A DNA stretch of 64,000 nt from assembly GCA_027422505.1 (NCBI GenBank), contig JAPQWV010000018.1:16014001-16078000 (forward strand), read 5' to 3'. The notes under the pieces were generated by a model. The model worked only from the letters and a program-made list of their open reading frames with translations, ran no database searches and had not been told where the DNA came from. The stretch comes from Craterostigma plantagineum (taxonomy: Eukaryota > Streptophyta > Magnoliopsida > Lamiales > Linderniaceae). Positions 60,932-64,000 of this stretch are shown here, in pieces; within the stretch, counting starts at the first letter, position 1, and each line of letters starts with the position of its first letter. Both the position numbers and the translations under genes were made by a program.

Positions 60932-62465
60932 ATGGCTAAAACATCCACACCCAAGGCAGCCACCAAAGAGTCTTCAAGCCGAAAACACAAGGAGCCCACG
61001 TCTGATGAGTCCCCACTTGAATCTCCTCCTAAATCCCCAGAACAAGCCTCAGCCTCATCGCCTTCTGCTCGCAAAACCCGTTCCAAAACGAAATCCACTG
61101 ATAAGATTCCCTCTCCGGCCAAATCTGTCAAGAAGAAGAAGAAGAAGACAAAGAGATCCAGCCTTACTCCTACCGATACCCCTGCAAAGTCACCCGAACC
61201 AGAAAAGCCTGCCTCAAGTTCCGAGGTCCCTGACGAAGTTCCTGAGGAAACTCAGAAGTCACCTCCACGATTCCCAAATCCTGAGAAAGCTCCATCACCA
61301 CTTGAAAAAGCCCCTCCTTCTCCGCATTCAACCCCAAAACCTTCTGACATCCCGCCTGTTGATTTATCAAAGCCAAACGAAATTCCTGTTGAAGCCCTCT
61401 TTTTGGAGGAACGCAATCGAACCATCTACAAAAGTTTCAGCAAACGGGATATTGCCAGAGGACGGGGAGTTGCCTTCGACAACTTGCCTGAAGGGACGGT
61501 TATCACCTAGTTAAAGGACTTTGGATGGGAGCAGTTTCTCAGTATCAACACGCCCTACTATCCTGAGGTTGTCAAACTCTTTTATGCAAACTTCACCTAT
61601 GAAGAGTTCGAAGGGAATATCATCATTCGCTCCTACATTCTCGGCCGCAAAATCAAATGGAACACTAAGACTATGAATGCCATGCTGGGGGTTGCTGATG
61701 AGGGCCTGTGTCACTACGACATGCACGACTGGTGTCATGCCGATGAGTTCGATCTCAGTGATGTCCTTGGGACACTCTGGAATACCCGCACCAAACCTCG
61801 ATTTTCTGACGGAGAAGCCCTGAACAAGCTCCCTATTGACTTTTTCTTCCTGCACAAGTTGCTTAACATGACCCTCTGGAGTGCGAAAATAGGCAGTGGC
61901 GGCCACTCGACCACCATGAACTTCATGAGCACCTTCGCGGTATATATGATATCCCAGAATCGCAGATTCAACCTCGGATATATCGTCATGAAGCACATGA
62001 TTCAGGCCATCGAGAGCAAGGACAAGGCGCTGCCCTATGGAATGCTGCTTACTCACATGTTCGAGTGCGAAGGTATTATTCTGCCGCTGGCTTGGGAAGA
62101 CAAGGTGTCCATGTAGTGGACCTTGTGACCCTTAAGCGCATGGACATCACTCTCAGAGTCAAGGTTGGTTCAAGGCAAAGGAGAACAGGTCAGTCGATAG
62201 TGCTCAGAAACGATCTGCTGCAAAGGGAAAAGCAAAGGTCAAAAGCGACGAGGACGACGACTACGAGGATGAGCTCAGCGTAGGGAAGGCAGGAATCTCA
62301 GTTTTGCGCCGCGATATCTCTGGTATCAAGGCTGATAATCAGAAGCGCTTCCGCAAGCTCAAAGAGCAGTATACCGAGCTTTCACTGAAAATATCCAAGC
62401 TCTCAAAGCTCATCAAGAAGTCCCTCTCTAAGCCCGCAGATTCCGAGACCTCTTCAAGCCAGTAG
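60932..62465 (+). pseudogene. extra ORF in the env position of the Sirevirus-like element
   Basis: Starts MAKTSTPKAATKESSS at 60932. About 130 residues rich in Pro, Ser, Lys and Glu are followed by a globular part (KDFGWEQFL, YYPEVVKLFYANFTYEEF, FFFLHKLLNMTLW) resembling the plant-transposon-associated domain found in this position. The C-terminal segment is helical and basic (about 62240-62465). A TAG at 61508-61510 interrupts an otherwise continuous frame to 62116, after which two frame changes are needed to reach the last segment. No signal peptide or membrane segment is seen, so an envelope function is doubtful; the role of such ORFs is unknown. Confidence 0.75.
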
Positions 62466-62560
62466 GCTGCCCATCTAGTTCCATTCTGCTCCTAGTTGCC
62501 CCTAGGATATTCCAGTATCGTTCAGTTCTTTTTGATATTCCTCCCGCCTTTTTTGATGAT

Positions 62561-63159
62561 GAAGGGGGAGTAGTAGTAAGGTAAGTTTAGACGTTTGGCG
62601 TCTAAGTGTTTTAGTGGTAAGTGATGTATAGGGAGGCTCGTTGAACCCTAATATAATTTTTGCTGCTATTATGATATATCTCCTATGCTTAACATTTTTT
62701 GCTCTGATCTTCGGATATATCACATGTTGATCTCATATTCTGATGCTTAACTGTGCTAATTGACTTGCGTAAAATTTCTTGATAAGTGCTAAGTGCCTGC
62801 TGAGATGATTACATGATTGCTTGAACCATGCTCGTAAAATGCGCACTTAGGCAGGGGGAGCACACTCACGGGTAATGTCAAAATTTTTAATACTCAGGAT
62901 ATAACATAGAAAAGATAGGATATATCCGCACTTAGACAGGGGGAGCAAAATTAGTCCAAGATATATCTTAGCATGCCATAGAGATAACTGCACTTAGGCA
63001 GGGGGAGCAAATAGGTATCATATGCGATTAGGAAATATCATATGCTCTGCTTTGTGATTATGGAACACTTAGACATATGCGATAGGACTTGCATTATCGA
63101 ATATGCTTACTTGCTTCCGTGCTGCATCAATTACATGTCATCATCAAAAAGGGGGAGAA
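62561..63159 (+). promoter_or_regulatory. multiple polypurine-tract motifs upstream of the 3' LTR
   Basis: AGGGGGAG words occur at about 62563-62570, 62853-62860, 62938-62944, 62998-63006 and 63149-63157. Three share the context CACTTAG(G/A)CAGGGGGAGCA. The last (AAAAAGGGGGAGAA) abuts the 3' LTR and is the likely functional tract that primes plus-strand DNA synthesis. Serial PPTs are a described Sirevirus trait. Confidence 0.85.
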
Positions 63160-64000
63160 TGTTGACCTTTTTGGTCCGTATATGTTAGAGAGTTTTGATG
63201 AACGATGTAATTGTAATGACATTAGGTCTATAAAATAAGCAATTCGATTTGGGACAAATAAAATGTCTAAGTTCATGATAATATTCAACCATGCATTGTT
63301 TATGAGCTATAAAATCGATTAAGTGTTGAATATTTGAATTGCGTGTGATTCTGTGATGATTTGATGGAACTAGGTGATCGCATGTTATAGACAGTCCATG
63401 AGATATGATATATCGTACTGTGCTATATATGGAAATAATGCATGAGATATCCTACTGAGCTATATATGGAAAATATGCTGTTTATATATGGAAAGTGATA
63501 TATCCGTTGATACTAATTTATTCCTGGACGAAAATCACTTATGCGATTCTTTGCATGCTTTACACTGAATTTAATGTGCAATATTAAATTGATATCTTTC
63601 CTTGTGTTGATTGGAATATTATATTTAGGAAAGATGTGATTTGATTGATTTTTTGGATAAGGTGTTATATGATATAAACGGATGTGATCTCTGAAATAAG
63701 GAAATGTTGACCATGATTGATAAATCGTATTAAGTATTCTCTGGTCTGATTTGTGTGCTAAACATGGTAATTATACTATGAATCATACATGGAAAACGTG
63801 CTGATGTGATGCTATCTTATGTGTTATCCTTGGAAAGTAAATCTGGATTGATTCGTTACTAGAAACTGACAGCAGGGAATCACTTATGGAAAGTCCTGAA
63901 ATGGAAAATATATGCGAAATGGTTGAATGAGCTTGAGAACGAAATTGAGTCTTGATATGGAAAATAATTATGCTTTAAATGTGCTATATGACCATTGTGA
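63160..64000 (+). repeat. 3' LTR, first 841 bp
   Basis: Begins TGTTGACC right after the polypurine tract. It aligns with the 5' LTR over its whole visible length with about nine substitutions and one single-base indel. The remainder lies beyond the window. Confidence 0.95.

Larger units (their letters stand above)
53794..64000 (+). mobile_element. Ty1-copia LTR retrotransposon, Sirevirus-like, 3' LTR truncated by the window edge
   Basis: Order: 5' LTR 53794-55470, PBS, gag, protease-integrase-RT-RNase H, an extra ORF in the env position, repeated polypurine tracts, then a 3' LTR from 63160 cut at 64000. Domain order (integrase before RT) is copia-type. The long LTRs, extra 3' ORF and multiple PPT-like words are traits described for Sireviruses. 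The first ~841 bp of the two LTRs differ at about nine bases and one indel, indicating recent insertion. Target duplication cannot be checked. Confidence 0.93.

Overview
The window is nuclear DNA of a flowering plant, most likely a eudicot. It carries plant-specific gene families (a TMK receptor kinase, an HVA22-like protein, a UEV1 ubiquitin E2 variant, an ATL RING-H2 protein and a GIR-type repressor), GT-AG introns, AT-rich intergenic DNA and typical plant transposons (hAT, Ulp1-bearing Mutator-like elements, a Cassandra TRIM and a Sirevirus-type copia element). I cannot name the species.

Host genes, left to right: ATL67-type RING-H2 E3 ligase (4537-5112, +); TMK-type LRR receptor kinase (5885-9380, -, two exons, one 1-nt frameshift just before the catalytic loop); HVA22-like protein (12666-13960, -, six exons, complete); UEV1 (16851-18480, -, four exons, complete); GIR1/2-like zinc-ribbon repressor (37427-37792, -, one exon). 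They look like independent single genes.

Most of the rest is mobile DNA. 1-3074: degenerate ZMYM1/TTF-type hAT. 3523-4012: short hAT MITE with G-rich ends. Three copies of one ~0.9 kb hAT MITE lie at 11153, 14469 and 51912. 19057-33609 holds two Mutator-like elements (A and B) inserted 14 bp apart in what was continuous DNA. Element A is interrupted by a hAT (21226-24448) and by a Cassandra TRIM (25341-26348), and contains a DEK_C-like host gene fragment. 39408-47656 is a third Mutator-like element (C) with palindromic 10-bp target-site duplications, a DUF1985-Ulp1 protease gene on + and a MURA-type transposase on -, converging. 48041-51564 holds a hAT MITE with a nested foldback element, a probable MITE and a second, strongly palindromic foldback. 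51805-53152 is a hAT-type element with MITE copy 3 nested inside. From 53794 to the window end is a Sirevirus-like copia element with PBS, gag, pol, an extra env-position ORF, repeated polypurine tracts and the start of the 3' LTR.

The most unusual feature is in the Mutator-like elements. All three follow one plan: transposase and DUF1985-Ulp1 genes start near opposite ends and point inward. They nevertheless carry two unrelated short-motif arrays: GGGTCCC/GGGACCC in A and B, TTATTCGAGT/ACTCGAATAA in C. The arrays sit in leaders and first introns, and in C also between the gene ends. I infer that these are family-specific transposase-binding or end-recognition arrays that have replaced each other between lineages. 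This needs testing.
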